This document shows, one piece after another, positions 1 through 7,676 of a stretch of 11,797 nt of DNA. Source of the stretch: an uncultured Rikenellaceae bacterium (GTDB lineage Bacteria; Bacteroidota; Bacteroidia; Bacteroidales; Rikenellaceae); assembly GCA_947054185.1 (NCBI GenBank), contig CAMRVW010000062.1, positions 1 through 11,797 of the forward strand, in the 5' to 3' direction. Below the pieces are notes generated by a model. That model saw only the letters and a list, made by a program, of their open reading frames with translations, was not told where the DNA came from and made no database searches. How positions within the stretch are numbered: position 1 is the stretch's first letter; every line of letters begins with the position of its first letter. The translations under genes were made by a program, and so were the position numbers.

Positions 1-119
1 AGGGCTTTTAATTAACAAAATATGAACACATTTTTACATAAAATCGTTTTAGCAACATAACCACCGCAAAACCAACTCTTTAACACACTCAACCGTTTTT
101 GCACACGAAGTGACAAAAC
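1..119. other. Left-edge A/T-rich stretch without a recognisable gene
   Basis: This segment lies beyond the V-ATPase terminator and is A/T-rich at its outer end. I found no convincing reading frame and no promoter matching TTTG-N19-21-TAnnTTTG. A 74-codon minus-strand frame crosses it, but it runs straight through the terminator stem and has no family resemblance. It is probably intergenic DNA between the operon and the next gene outside the window. Confidence 0.5.
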
Positions 120-155
120 GAAAGCAGACGAGGGATGATTCCCTCGTCTGCTTTC
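120..155 (-). terminator. Rho-independent terminator of the V-ATPase operon
   Basis: A perfect 16-bp inverted repeat (arms 120-135 and 140-155, GAAAGCAGACGAGGGA on the left) encloses a 4-nt loop. Read on the minus strand, the stem is followed at once by GTTTTGTC, a short U-tract, so it terminates minus-strand transcripts. On the plus strand the following bases are ATCTTC, a weaker tail. It lies about 165 nt after the atpK stop, with no other gene between, so it most likely ends the operon mRNA. Confidence 0.85.
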
Positions 156-321
156 ATCTTCACATGAATTATATAAGGCTATCACAGATGCTTGTGTGTC
201 GCCGGCCTTTCGCAGGCCCATATTACAACCCAGCATCCTGCATCAGACGACTTATCTCCTTGACAATGCTCTGCCGCCTGACCGTCAAGCTATTAGCACC
301 TGCACATAATAGCCTCTCTCA
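156..321 (-). other. 3' untranslated stretch between atpK and the terminator
   Basis: These 166 nt would be the tail of the operon mRNA. They hold a small hairpin, GGCCT at 204-208 pairing with AGGCC at 214-218 across a 5-nt loop. They also hold a stop-to-stop minus-strand frame (318 to 223) whose C-terminal half reads like an amphipathic helix ending IVKEISRLMQDAGL. That frame has no ATG before its last six codons, so it may be a gene remnant, a peptide starting at a rare codon, or chance. I assign no function. Confidence 0.4.
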
Positions 322-768
322 CTAAAGCGCCGTGCTTATAATGAACACCACAGCCACGCCCAATATGGCGTAAAGCTCGGTGAACACACAGAGTATCAGC
401 GTCTGGGTGAATACGTTATAGCCGTTGCCGATGGCCGCGATACCGTTGGCACACACCTGCCCCTGACGCATCGCACTGAGCATGGCCACAAGCCCCAGCA
501 CCAAACCGCCGCAAAATATAGCTGCCGCCTGTCCCATGGTCATGGTTGCCTCCAGATAGGGCTTCACAATATAATAGCCCACAAAGCCATAAAGCCCCTG
601 CGTACCCGACATAGCACTGAGTATAAGCACATTACCAAACACAGAAGGATTCTTTTTGAGTGCTCCCACACCGGCATTACCGGCTATTGTCACACCGAAA
701 GAGCTGCCTATGCCCGAAAGAGCAAGCATGAGTGCCACACCGATATAGGCCAACAAAATTGGTTCCAT
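322..768 (-). CDS. atpK: V-type ATPase subunit K (c-ring proteolipid)
   Basis: This is the membrane rotor-ring subunit that carries the transported ion past subunit I. The 148-residue protein is almost entirely hydrophobic and consists of two related helical hairpins, i.e. four transmembrane helices, as in duplicated V-type proteolipids. Ion-site residues are visible: Thr56-Gln57 in the motif SGTQGLYG, Gln102 in RQGQ, and Glu131 in FTELYAILG. Their spacing (45 and 29 residues) is the same as Thr64/Gln65, Gln110 and Glu139 of Enterococcus hirae NtpK, a known Na+ site, so Na+ coupling is inferred. The gene is last in the operon, after a 162-nt spacer, which fits a product needed in about ten copies per complex. 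The start ATG follows an A/T-rich leader with no clear Shine-Dalgarno. Confidence 0.96.
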   Translation of the reverse strand: MEPILLAYIGVALMLALSGIGSSFGVTIAGNAGVGALKKNPSVFGNVLILSAMSGTQGLYGFVGYYIVKPYLEATMTMGQAAAIFCGGLVLGLVAMLSAMRQGQVCANGIAAIGNGYNVFTQTLILCVFTELYAILGVAVVFIISTAL

Positions 769-930
769 AAATTAATTGGTTATTTAGTTAAACATTTATA
801 AGTCAATTTATTGTCTCTTTTCTCGCCGGCCGTGGCCCTAACAGGTTCGGCTCTGCGTCCGGCTTATCGAAAAGTTTTTTTGTTCACCACCCCACGCCCG
901 TATGCTTTACGCAAATTTACCGCCAAACGG
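769..930 (-). other. Long intra-operon spacer atpI-atpK
   Basis: This is a 162-nt gap between the atpI stop and the atpK start. The atpI-proximal two thirds are purine-rich and GC-rich on the transcribed strand, and the last 45 nt before atpK are strongly A/T-rich. It has no open frame longer than about 25 codons and no clean terminator. It could be an mRNA processing or stability element that raises atpK expression, or hold an internal promoter. I found no consensus TAnnTTTG, so neither is shown. Confidence 0.5.
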
Positions 931-2739
931 CTAATCTTTTATGGTTTTGTAAGGCTCGTACTTTCGTCCGCCTCCCTCGAATCCGGCATTTTTGTAAAAC
1001 TCCACGAAAGTCAGACGCAACGGATGCACGAACGAACTTATGGCCGACATGAACAGGTTGATGCCATGCCCCACCAACAATATAAGCACCATTATCACAT
1101 GACTCACCACCGGAATGTCGCCGCTCATGCTCACGGCCAAATCGTTGAACACGCCGGCAATGATACCGCTCGACAGCCCCAGGGCGAACAGACGTATGTA
1201 AGACAACACATCGCCCAACAGCCCCGTGACATTATTATATATGCCCCACAGGCCGCCCCCTAAGTTGACGAACATATTTTTGTCGGGGTTGTTATAGAAG
1301 ATGTTCATGCCAAGGAACAGCGATACGGCACCTATGTACCACGGCGAGTCGAAACCGAAATCGACACCCGCCTCGGGCAGCAGGTAAGCCAATACCGACA
1401 CCACTATGGTCATGGCCCACCCCAGCGTGGCCACGGCATAACGGAAGCCCATGTACTTGGCCCGCGCATATGCCTGCACGAAGAGGGCATAAACAATCTG
1501 CACCACTCCCACGGCCAAAGCAAATGTGAACATATCCATCTGACCCAAGAACGGGAAGCCCTCGAACACCTTGAACGTTTTCAGCTCCATGCCGAAGAAT
1601 GTGCCCGTGAGCAGTCCTATTAGCATCGCCGCCACCGAACACCACATGACAAGGCCGCTCACACGCTTGGCGAAATCGTTTTTACGCAATGCCAACAAGG
1701 CCACCGCCGCTGCCACGAACGTTATTATGGCATAACCGAGGTCGCCGAAGCACACCCCCACGAACAATATGAAGAACGGAGCGAAAAAAGGCGTCAGGTC
1801 GAGCTCTCTGTATGATGGCATCGAATAAAGCTCGCCCACCATCTCGCACAGACGGGCAAACCTGTTGTTTTTGAGCAATATCGGCGGATTGTCTTCCAAT
1901 GACGGCTTCTCGGCAAACACCACCGCGCCGCTGTCGGCAAAAGCCTCGTCAACCTCATGGCGTCTTGGCTGGGGCACCCATCCGCTTATGACCGTTACGC
2001 TGCCCTCGACGGCATCTTGCGCCGCCGACACCGCCTTAAGGTGCAACAGCTCCATGCCTGCATCCTCGCGCGCCTCTTTAAGCAGATGAACAGACGCCGC
2101 CGCCCGGGCCAACTCCCGACGCGACATGTCGAGCTCTCCTTCGAGCCCCTCTATGCGGACATCCAGCCCGGCAACATCGCTCACGGGACGGGGCACCTCA
2201 ACGGCACCGTCAAACGCCTCGCCATCACCGCACGACACGGCCACAAAACGAACCGTCCGCCCGTCATCGTCAACAACCACAGCGCCGCTCTCCTGCCACT
2301 CGCTCTTGAAACGCTTACGTTCGCACACGAAAAAACGCACTTTCACCCCTTCGGAGCCGAGCCTGTCAAGCATATCGGCATCGAAACGACCCCACACGGC
2401 CACGTCATCGCGTTCTTTTCGCACCTTGGCCAGCTCCGCCTCTGCCTTGGTCATGTGCGCCGACTGCTCGGTAAAGACCTCAAGAGCCTTTTGAGCAGTG
2501 TCATACGGCAACACCTCACCCAAGCGCTTCTCTTTCTTGTTGCTCTCGGCCACGCTCTTCAACTTGGTCAAGGCAGTGTCGTAAGCGGCAATCTTATCCA
2601 TCAAACGCCGTCCCTCGCCGTCGGGTTGCCAGTCGCCGACGGTGACATCGACAACACCAAGCTCGCCCAACCGGGCAAGAAGAGCCTCTCGCCGGCTTTT
2701 CAGCACAAGAAACGTATATTTAACCATCGGTGTAATCAT
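931..2739 (-). CDS. atpI: V-type ATPase subunit I (a subunit, ion channel stator)
   Basis: This is the membrane stator subunit. Its C-terminal half forms the ion half-channels against the K ring, and its N-terminal half joins the peripheral stalks. The protein has 602 residues. Residues 1 to about 310 are soluble, with charged helical stretches near 45-110 and 190-240. From about 315 on there are roughly seven hydrophobic segments. The family signature SYIRLFALGLSSG carries the essential arginine (Arg516), which releases the ion from the K-ring glutamate. The C-terminal motif HPLRLTFVEFYKNAGFEGGG (about 572-591) is also typical. The first ATG is chosen because MITPM..YTFLV is the usual beginning of the family; a second ATG lies four codons in. 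It starts 12 nt after atpD. Confidence 0.96.
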   Translation of the reverse strand: MITPMVKYTFLVLKSRREALLARLGELGVVDVTVGDWQPDGEGRRLMDKIAAYDTALTKLKSVAESNKKEKRLGEVLPYDTAQKALEVFTEQSAHMTKAEAELAKVRKERDDVAVWGRFDADMLDRLGSEGVKVRFFVCERKRFKSEWQESGAVVVDDDGRTVRFVAVSCGDGEAFDGAVEVPRPVSDVAGLDVRIEGLEGELDMSRRELARAAASVHLLKEAREDAGMELLHLKAVSAAQDAVEGSVTVISGWVPQPRRHEVDEAFADSGAVVFAEKPSLEDNPPILLKNNRFARLCEMVGELYSMPSYRELDLTPFFAPFFILFVGVCFGDLGYAIITFVAAAVALLALRKNDFAKRVSGLVMWCSVAAMLIGLLTGTFFGMELKTFKVFEGFPFLGQMDMFTFALAVGVVQIVYALFVQAYARAKYMGFRYAVATLGWAMTIVVSVLAYLLPEAGVDFGFDSPWYIGAVSLFLGMNIFYNNPDKNMFVNLGGGLWGIYNNVTGLLGDVLSYIRLFALGLSSGIIAGVFNDLAVSMSGDIPVVSHVIMVLILLVGHGINLFMSAISSFVHPLRLTFVEFYKNAGFEGGGRKYEPYKTIKD

Positions 2740-2751
2740 AGCTGCAACTCA

Positions 2752-3372
2752 TTACGCCTCAACAACATCGGCCTCTTGGGCTGCCTGTGCGTCGTGGCGG
2801 TTTTTCACAATCTTCTGAGACGATTTGCTCAAATTCTCCTCGTCTTCCATGAAACGCTTGATCTTCAACATGGCCTCTTTATAACCCGGTATCTGCACCT
2901 TCTCATAAAGATTGACCTTCTGGGTGGTCTTCTTGCGGGCAAACTCCAGCCTCTCAGACTTCTCTGTGGCTATGCGGCTTCTAAGGCCCAGCTCGGCCAT
3001 CCTCTTAAGAAGCGCGACACCGTCGGCAAACCACGCCTCTGAAGAGAAGAGATTATACTCTTTCTCTTGGAAATCAATATTTTCCAACACCGGCAACCTT
3101 ACACCGGCTATCTTGGTCTGACCCAGACTTATATCTTTGACCGTCAGCACCTGAGGGTCAAACTCGCCCCAAAGCGGAGTCATATAATCATACTGCTCTA
3201 TCAGCCCTTTCAACTCCTCTTCATAGGCATCGCTCTCGCGTTTGGCCCGCTTGACCTCCAGACGCAAGGCCGACTCCTTGCTCTTGATGGTCGGCAAGGC
3301 CCGCTCACGCATCTTCAGCTGCTTGTCAAGCTCACCGAGCGACGTTTTGTTATATTGAAACTTGATAGCCAT
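2752..3372 (-). CDS. atpD: V-type ATPase subunit D (central rotor shaft)
   Basis: Subunit D is the coiled-coil shaft that turns inside the A3B3 head and passes torque to the membrane ring. The 206-residue length is normal for the family. The N-terminal part (about 3-65) carries the family pattern around LKMRERALPTIKSKESALRLE and continues as a charged helix. The C-terminal part (about 115-195) is the returning helix, with RMAELGLRSRIATEKSE and a KVNLYEKVQIP segment. The last residues are alanine-rich and acidic. It begins 3 nt after the atpB stop, so the two are probably co-translated. In other V-ATPases subunit F sits on D, but no F gene is visible here. Confidence 0.94.
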   Translation of the reverse strand: MAIKFQYNKTSLGELDKQLKMRERALPTIKSKESALRLEVKRAKRESDAYEEELKGLIEQYDYMTPLWGEFDPQVLTVKDISLGQTKIAGVRLPVLENIDFQEKEYNLFSSEAWFADGVALLKRMAELGLRSRIATEKSERLEFARKKTTQKVNLYEKVQIPGYKEAMLKIKRFMEDEENLSKSSQKIVKNRHDAQAAQEADVVEA

Positions 3373-3375
3373 AAA

Positions 3376-4701
3376 CTATTGTTTTACAGGCCAGTATTTC
3401 TCCACAAGGTCGGCCTTTACAGACACCTCGGCCTTGGTGAAATATTTGGCGAACAGACTCCACGCAATGTCGAGCATCTTCTCCACGTCTATGTTGACGT
3501 CTATCGCCAGCAACTCGTTGGAATAATCGTGCGCAAACTTAAGGGTACGTTTGTCGTAATCGCTCAAATCGAAGCCGTTTTCGAGTTTGGTCTTGGCCCC
3601 GGCGGCATCGGCATAAAGGCGCACCGCCGCATTCATCACCTGAGGATGATCCTCACGCGTCTTCTTGCCTATGACAAGCTGTTTGAGCCTCGACAAACTT
3701 CTGAACGGGTCGACGATAACCTTGCCCGTGTCCGAGTCGTTGCGCAAGAAGAGCTGTCCCTCGGTTATGTAACCGGTGTTGTCGGGCACTGCATGGGTGA
3801 TGTCGCCGCCGTTAAGAGTGGTCACGGCCACAATGGTTATAGAACCGCCGTTGGGCAACTGCACCGCCTTTTCATATATCTTGGCAAGATCGGAATAGAG
3901 CGACCCCGGCATGGAGTCTTTAGACGGTATCTGGTCCATGCGGTTGGACACTATGGCCAACGCATCGGCATAGAGCGTCATATCGGTCAGCAGCACCAGC
4001 ACCTTCTCGCCCTTGTCGGCGGCAAAATATTCGGCGGCCGTAAGTGCCATGTCGGGCACCAAAAGGCGCTCCACCGGCGGATTCTCCGTGGTGTTGACAA
4101 AGAAGACGATACGGTCGAGCGCACCGGCGTTGTCAAATACGTTTTTGAAATATAGGAAGTCGTCGTTGGTAAGGCCCATACCTCCGAGTATGATCTTGTC
4201 GGCCTTGGCACGCAGAGCCACCATGGCCATCACCTGGTTGTAAGGCTGGTCGGGGTCGGCAAAAAACGGTATCTTCTGCCCCGACACCAACGCGTTGTTG
4301 AGGTCTATGCCGGCAATACCCGTGGGAATGAACTCCGAGGGCTGCTCGCGCTTATAGGGATTGACCGTGGGCCCGCCTATCTCGCGCTCCTGCCCCTCTA
4401 TGTCGACCGCACCGAACATCGGACGACCGAACGCATCGAAGATATGCCCCGCCAAACCGTCACCCACCTTAAGTTTGGGCGGCTGGCCGTAAAAGACAAC
4501 CTCAGAGTCTGTCGATATGCCCTCTGTGCCCGCAAACACCTGAAGTGTCACGCGCTCACCGTCTATGCGCACCACCTGGGCAGGACGTCCTCCCACCGAG
4601 GCCAGCTCTTCATTGCCCACATCTCCCGCCATAACGGTGACGGTGGCCTTGGTTATGTTGTCTATCTTGGTATATATCTTCTTAAATGCCTGTGTATCCA
4701 T
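3376..4701 (-). CDS. atpB: V-type ATPase subunit B (regulatory, non-catalytic)
   Basis: Subunit B alternates with A in the hexameric head and supplies one side of the catalytic interface. The 441-residue protein has a beta-barrel N-terminus (about 15-80), a P-loop-like core (about 125-330) and a C-terminal helical domain. Family landmarks are PSEFIPTGIAGID (121-133), SGQKIPFF (140-147), the PGSLYSDLAKIYEKA block (265-279) and YITEGQ (311-316). No Walker A lysine motif is present, which is normal for B. The loop after SGQKIPFF reads ADPDQPYN, where many B subunits have a glycine/serine-rich sequence. The start ATG follows a 10-bp palindrome and an A/T-rich leader, 94 nt after atpA. Confidence 0.96.
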   Translation of the reverse strand: MDTQAFKKIYTKIDNITKATVTVMAGDVGNEELASVGGRPAQVVRIDGERVTLQVFAGTEGISTDSEVVFYGQPPKLKVGDGLAGHIFDAFGRPMFGAVDIEGQEREIGGPTVNPYKREQPSEFIPTGIAGIDLNNALVSGQKIPFFADPDQPYNQVMAMVALRAKADKIILGGMGLTNDDFLYFKNVFDNAGALDRIVFFVNTTENPPVERLLVPDMALTAAEYFAADKGEKVLVLLTDMTLYADALAIVSNRMDQIPSKDSMPGSLYSDLAKIYEKAVQLPNGGSITIVAVTTLNGGDITHAVPDNTGYITEGQLFLRNDSDTGKVIVDPFRSLSRLKQLVIGKKTREDHPQVMNAAVRLYADAAGAKTKLENGFDLSDYDKRTLKFAHDYSNELLAIDVNIDVEKMLDIAWSLFAKYFTKAEVSVKADLVEKYWPVKQ

Positions 4702-4795
4702 AAGAACAATTGTTTTCGTTTTTATTCTGCATCCTTCCGTCGGTCAGCACCTTTCGCCCCTTTTGGGCTCAGGTCGCACTCCGGGGCCCGCACGG
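4702..4795 (-). other. Intra-operon spacer atpA-atpB with a 10-bp palindrome
   Basis: This 94-nt gap is GC-rich near atpA and A/T-rich near atpB. The perfect palindrome AACAATTGTT occupies 4705-4714, ending 3 nt before the atpB start codon. A small GCCC/GGGC stem (about 4757-4769) lies in the GC-rich half; it has no U-tract and does not look like a terminator. There is no convincing peptide. A role in translation initiation or mRNA processing is possible but not shown. Confidence 0.45.
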
Positions 4796-6574
4796 TTACT
4801 CCCTGCCGTCCTCCTCTTTCTCTTTGGGATGGTCGCCGACCAACTTTCCAACCTTGGCCTCATAGTCGCGGAAGCTCTCGCTGCCGAACTCAGAATAGTT
4901 CATCTGACGTATAAGGTTGATAAGCTCCTTATAGAATGTCGAGCATGCCTCGAAGTCGTCATGGGCAAAATTCTTGCCGCAGATATTCATGATAAGGCTA
5001 AACATATACCTCTGACGCTCAAGCGGGCAATTGGAGTCTATGGCATCGAACGAGTCTTGTTGCAGGAAGCAGAAGTCTATAAGCTCCGACTTCCAGTAAC
5101 GGTCGTGATAACTTACGGGCACACCGTCGTCACCGAGTATGTTTATCTGCTCATACACCTCTTTGCCGCGCTGAACCATGGTCTTGGCCTCCTTTACCTT
5201 AGAGACCCATCCCTTCTCGAAGTTCTCTTCCAGATATGTCTCTATCTCGGGATAGTCGAGATACTTGGAGTAACTGTCCAACGGATCTATGGCCGGGTAA
5301 CGCTTGCTGTCGGCACGTTGCTGCGACAGGGCGTAAAAGCATCGCGCCGCCTTCTTGGTCGACTCGGTGACAGGCTCTTTGAGGTTACCTCCCGCCGGCG
5401 ACACGGTACCTATAAAGGTCACCGAACCCGTTCCGCCGCCCACCAGGCGCACTATGCCGGCTCGCGAATAGAAGTTCGATATTATCGCCGCCAGGTCCAT
5501 CGGGAAAGCGTCTGGTCCGGGCAGCTCCTCAAGCCTGTTGGACATCTCGCGCAACGCCTGCGCCCACCGCGAGGTCGAATCGGCCAATATGAGCACCTTC
5601 AGCCCCATGGCGCGGTAATATTCGCCTATGGCCATGCCTGTATAAACAGAGGCCTCGCGGGCGGCCACCGGCATGTTTGAGGTGTTGCAAATGATGGTTG
5701 TGCGTTCAATGAGCTTAAGGCCTGTGTGGGGGTCGTCGAGCTTGGGAAACTCCTCGAATATCTCAACCACCTCGTTGGCGCGCTCACCGCATGCCACCAT
5801 CAATATCACATCGGCATCGGCCTGACGCGATATGGTGTGTTGAAGCACCGTCTTGCCCGCACCGAACGGACCGGGTATGAAGCCCGTGCCACCCTCGGCA
5901 AGGGGGTTGAAGGTGTCGATGGCCCTCACGCCCGTCTCCATGACACGCCCGGGACGCGGCTTTTCGCGATAGGCGGTGACAGCCTCACGCACCGGCCACT
6001 TTTGCACCATGGTGATGTCATGGTCGCGCCCCTGCTCGTCTGTCACCACGGCCACCGTATCGGTTATCTTGTATGTGCCGGCCGGAACCACGCTCTTGAC
6101 CGTATAACGCCCCTTGAACGAGAAGGGCACCATTATCTTGTGCGTCACCGACCTTTCGGGAACACTTCCTATCCACGAGGCCGCCTCAACGATATCGCCC
6201 TCCACTGCAATGGGTGTAAACTGCCATGTGCTCTGCCAGTCGAGCGGATCATTATACACACCCCTCTCAAGAAACAGCGTTTCGAGCTTGGCCAAATCGT
6301 TTTGCAGACCGTCATATATGCGTGACAATATGCCCGGACCCAACGTCACCTCAAGCATGTGACCGTCAAACTCCACCGGAGCGCCGGCCCTCAGCCCGCG
6401 TGTGCTCTCGAACACCTGCACCGACACCTTGTCGCCGTCGACCTTTATGACCTCCGACATAAGGCGCGCGCCGCCCACGGTTATATAACAAATCTCATTC
6501 TGCGACACGGGACCGTCTGCTTTGACTGTCACAAGGTTAGACGTGACACCCGTTACCTTTCCGGTTGTTTTCAT
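4796..6574 (-). CDS. atpA: V-type ATPase subunit A (catalytic)
   Basis: Subunit A is the catalytic subunit, hydrolysing or making ATP at the head of the rotary enzyme. The protein has 592 residues. It begins with a small beta-barrel (about 1-75), followed by the A-specific insertion, or bulge (about 115-190), which F-type beta subunits lack. The Walker A motif is GPFGAGKT (235-242), the catalytic glutamate region is GERANEV (263-269), and the Walker B region with its conserved tail is LKVLILADSTSRWA (325-338). NRLEELPGPDAFP and TVSPAGG follow. All catalytic residues I can check are present. The ATG is chosen because MKTTGKVTGV runs directly into the barrel. It lies 209 nt after the DUF2764 gene, and its start overlaps the stop of a small reading frame. 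Confidence 0.98.
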   Translation of the reverse strand: MKTTGKVTGVTSNLVTVKADGPVSQNEICYITVGGARLMSEVIKVDGDKVSVQVFESTRGLRAGAPVEFDGHMLEVTLGPGILSRIYDGLQNDLAKLETLFLERGVYNDPLDWQSTWQFTPIAVEGDIVEAASWIGSVPERSVTHKIMVPFSFKGRYTVKSVVPAGTYKITDTVAVVTDEQGRDHDITMVQKWPVREAVTAYREKPRPGRVMETGVRAIDTFNPLAEGGTGFIPGPFGAGKTVLQHTISRQADADVILMVACGERANEVVEIFEEFPKLDDPHTGLKLIERTTIICNTSNMPVAAREASVYTGMAIGEYYRAMGLKVLILADSTSRWAQALREMSNRLEELPGPDAFPMDLAAIISNFYSRAGIVRLVGGGTGSVTFIGTVSPAGGNLKEPVTESTKKAARCFYALSQQRADSKRYPAIDPLDSYSKYLDYPEIETYLEENFEKGWVSKVKEAKTMVQRGKEVYEQINILGDDGVPVSYHDRYWKSELIDFCFLQQDSFDAIDSNCPLERQRYMFSLIMNICGKNFAHDDFEACSTFYKELINLIRQMNYSEFGSESFRDYEAKVGKLVGDHPKEKEEDGRE

Positions 6575-6783
6575 ATATATACCTTATTTCTTGTCGTTTT
6601 TACCGGGAGCCGCTTTTGCCCTGCTGCACCCGTTTTCAGCGCCCGCCCTTTAATTTGGCCGTCTTTAAGCCGCTTTTGTATGCGACCTTGGCCCCGGCGC
6701 CCCCTAAACACCGTTTTCACGAAACGCTTTTAAGCTGTTTTTGGCATCCTTAACACTTTGGCACTCCCTTTGACCCGCGCACA
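6575..6783 (-). other. Long intra-operon spacer DUF2764-atpA with internal near-repeats
   Basis: This 209-nt gap interrupts an otherwise continuous operon. It has imperfect internal repeats: AGCCGCTTTTG at 6608-6618 and 6668-6678 (plus-strand reading, 60 nt apart), a related ACGCTTTT near 6724-6731, and CCGTTTTCA at 6630-6638 and 6711-6719. The transcribed strand is purine-rich. On it lies a GTG-started frame of 49 codons (6720 to 6571) coding a strongly Lys/Arg-rich peptide. Its TGA stop overlaps the atpA ATG (ATGA). Codon choice (many AGG, GGG, CGG) looks unlike the neighbouring genes, so I do not call it a gene. No terminator is seen. Confidence 0.5.
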
Positions 6784-7668
6784 TCACCCCCGCATCACCG
6801 CCTGCCTTACAACGTCGCCCGGGGTCAGCTGCTCTATCAGACGGTCGAGCATCTTACGGCCGGTATCTATGTCGAGCACCATCCAGCGACATATTATGCC
6901 CACCTTGACCAAATATCCGAGCACGAAATTTATGTTGAAATAGTCGAACGTGGTAAGCTCGTCCACCTTTCTCCACCTGAACACGTCCAGCCGCCTCTCT
7001 TTTGCCAACATGTCGTCAGACTCCAATATGGCCGTCAGCTCGTCGCTCCCGTCGAAAGAACCTGCCAACCCGAAATCGGCCGACGTACCCGCCACAAGAC
7101 GCTCCGTAACCTCATCATGCCCCACCAATACGCCCGATATATCGAGCCCCTTGCCACGTGCGGCAAAAGCGGCCACTATGTTACGTAACTGTCTGTCGAA
7201 GCGCGACCACCGGCGTATGAACGAATTCGACGACCTCTCGGCGGCGGCATAGTAACACTCCCACAAGGTGTGTTCCATGTCGGCCGATGTGTCTGTCTGC
7301 TCGTCTATTGCCCTTGCGGGGTCGCGATAACTGTCCAAAATGCGCTCTATATAATTCGGAAGCTCAACCGAACCGACATCGCCGCCATCCTTGCCCGACG
7401 AGAAGTAATAGCCGCACACCGCCGCCACCTGCTCTGCCGACAGATTGGCCGGCACCACATAACGCGCCCTGCCCGCCCGGGCTGCCATTATATTCTCAAT
7501 GTCATGACACCCCAGCAACATGGCCACGTGACGCTTGTCGCACCTGTCGAGCGACTCGTCTATCTGCTCAAGCAACGCGCCGACCTCCAACCCTTTGCCG
7601 TCAGAGTCGACCGAATACTCAACCAGCGACGAGACCAAATATGTGTAATCTTTCAAAAACAGCGACAT
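6784..7668 (-). CDS. DUF2764 family protein of the V-ATPase operon
   Basis: I recognise this as the uncharacterised DUF2764 protein that sits between subunits E and A in V-ATPase operons of Bacteroidetes, chlamydiae and spirochaetes. The 294-residue protein is soluble, with no signal peptide or membrane helix, and mostly helical. It opens with YTYLVSSLVEYSV, then an LLEQIDESLDRCDKRHV helix (32-48). A central part around 132-172 is rich in aromatic and basic residues (WECYYAAAERSS, FIRRWSRFDRQLR). The C-terminal part is FDYFNINFVLGYLVKVGIIC (241-260), then RWMVLDIDTGRKMLDRLIEQ. That last segment resembles in character the C-terminal region of subunit C/d. No standard C or F gene is present, so I infer it fills the rotor-to-ring linker role. 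The start is 8 nt after atpE. Confidence 0.85.
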   Translation of the reverse strand: MSLFLKDYTYLVSSLVEYSVDSDGKGLEVGALLEQIDESLDRCDKRHVAMLLGCHDIENIMAARAGRARYVVPANLSAEQVAAVCGYYFSSGKDGGDVGSVELPNYIERILDSYRDPARAIDEQTDTSADMEHTLWECYYAAAERSSNSFIRRWSRFDRQLRNIVAAFAARGKGLDISGVLVGHDEVTERLVAGTSADFGLAGSFDGSDELTAILESDDMLAKERRLDVFRWRKVDELTTFDYFNINFVLGYLVKVGIICRWMVLDIDTGRKMLDRLIEQLTPGDVVRQAVMRG

Positions 7669-7676
7669 ACAAACGC

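Noticed and set aside
12..236. 74-codon minus-strand frame at the left end
   Set aside because: It passes through the perfect terminator stem at 120-155, has no family resemblance and begins within the 3' tail of the operon.
3376..4701. Missing Walker A lysine in subunit B as a sign of a broken gene
   Set aside because: Loss of the P-loop is normal for the non-catalytic B subunit, and the reading frame is intact and of normal length.
931..6733. Long plus-strand frames opposite the ATPase genes (for example 1957-3042, 3067-4155 and 4565-5680)
   Set aside because: They are antisense shadows of strongly conserved minus-strand genes. Their products are rich in His, Arg and Leu without domains, as expected from a GC-biased third position read backwards.
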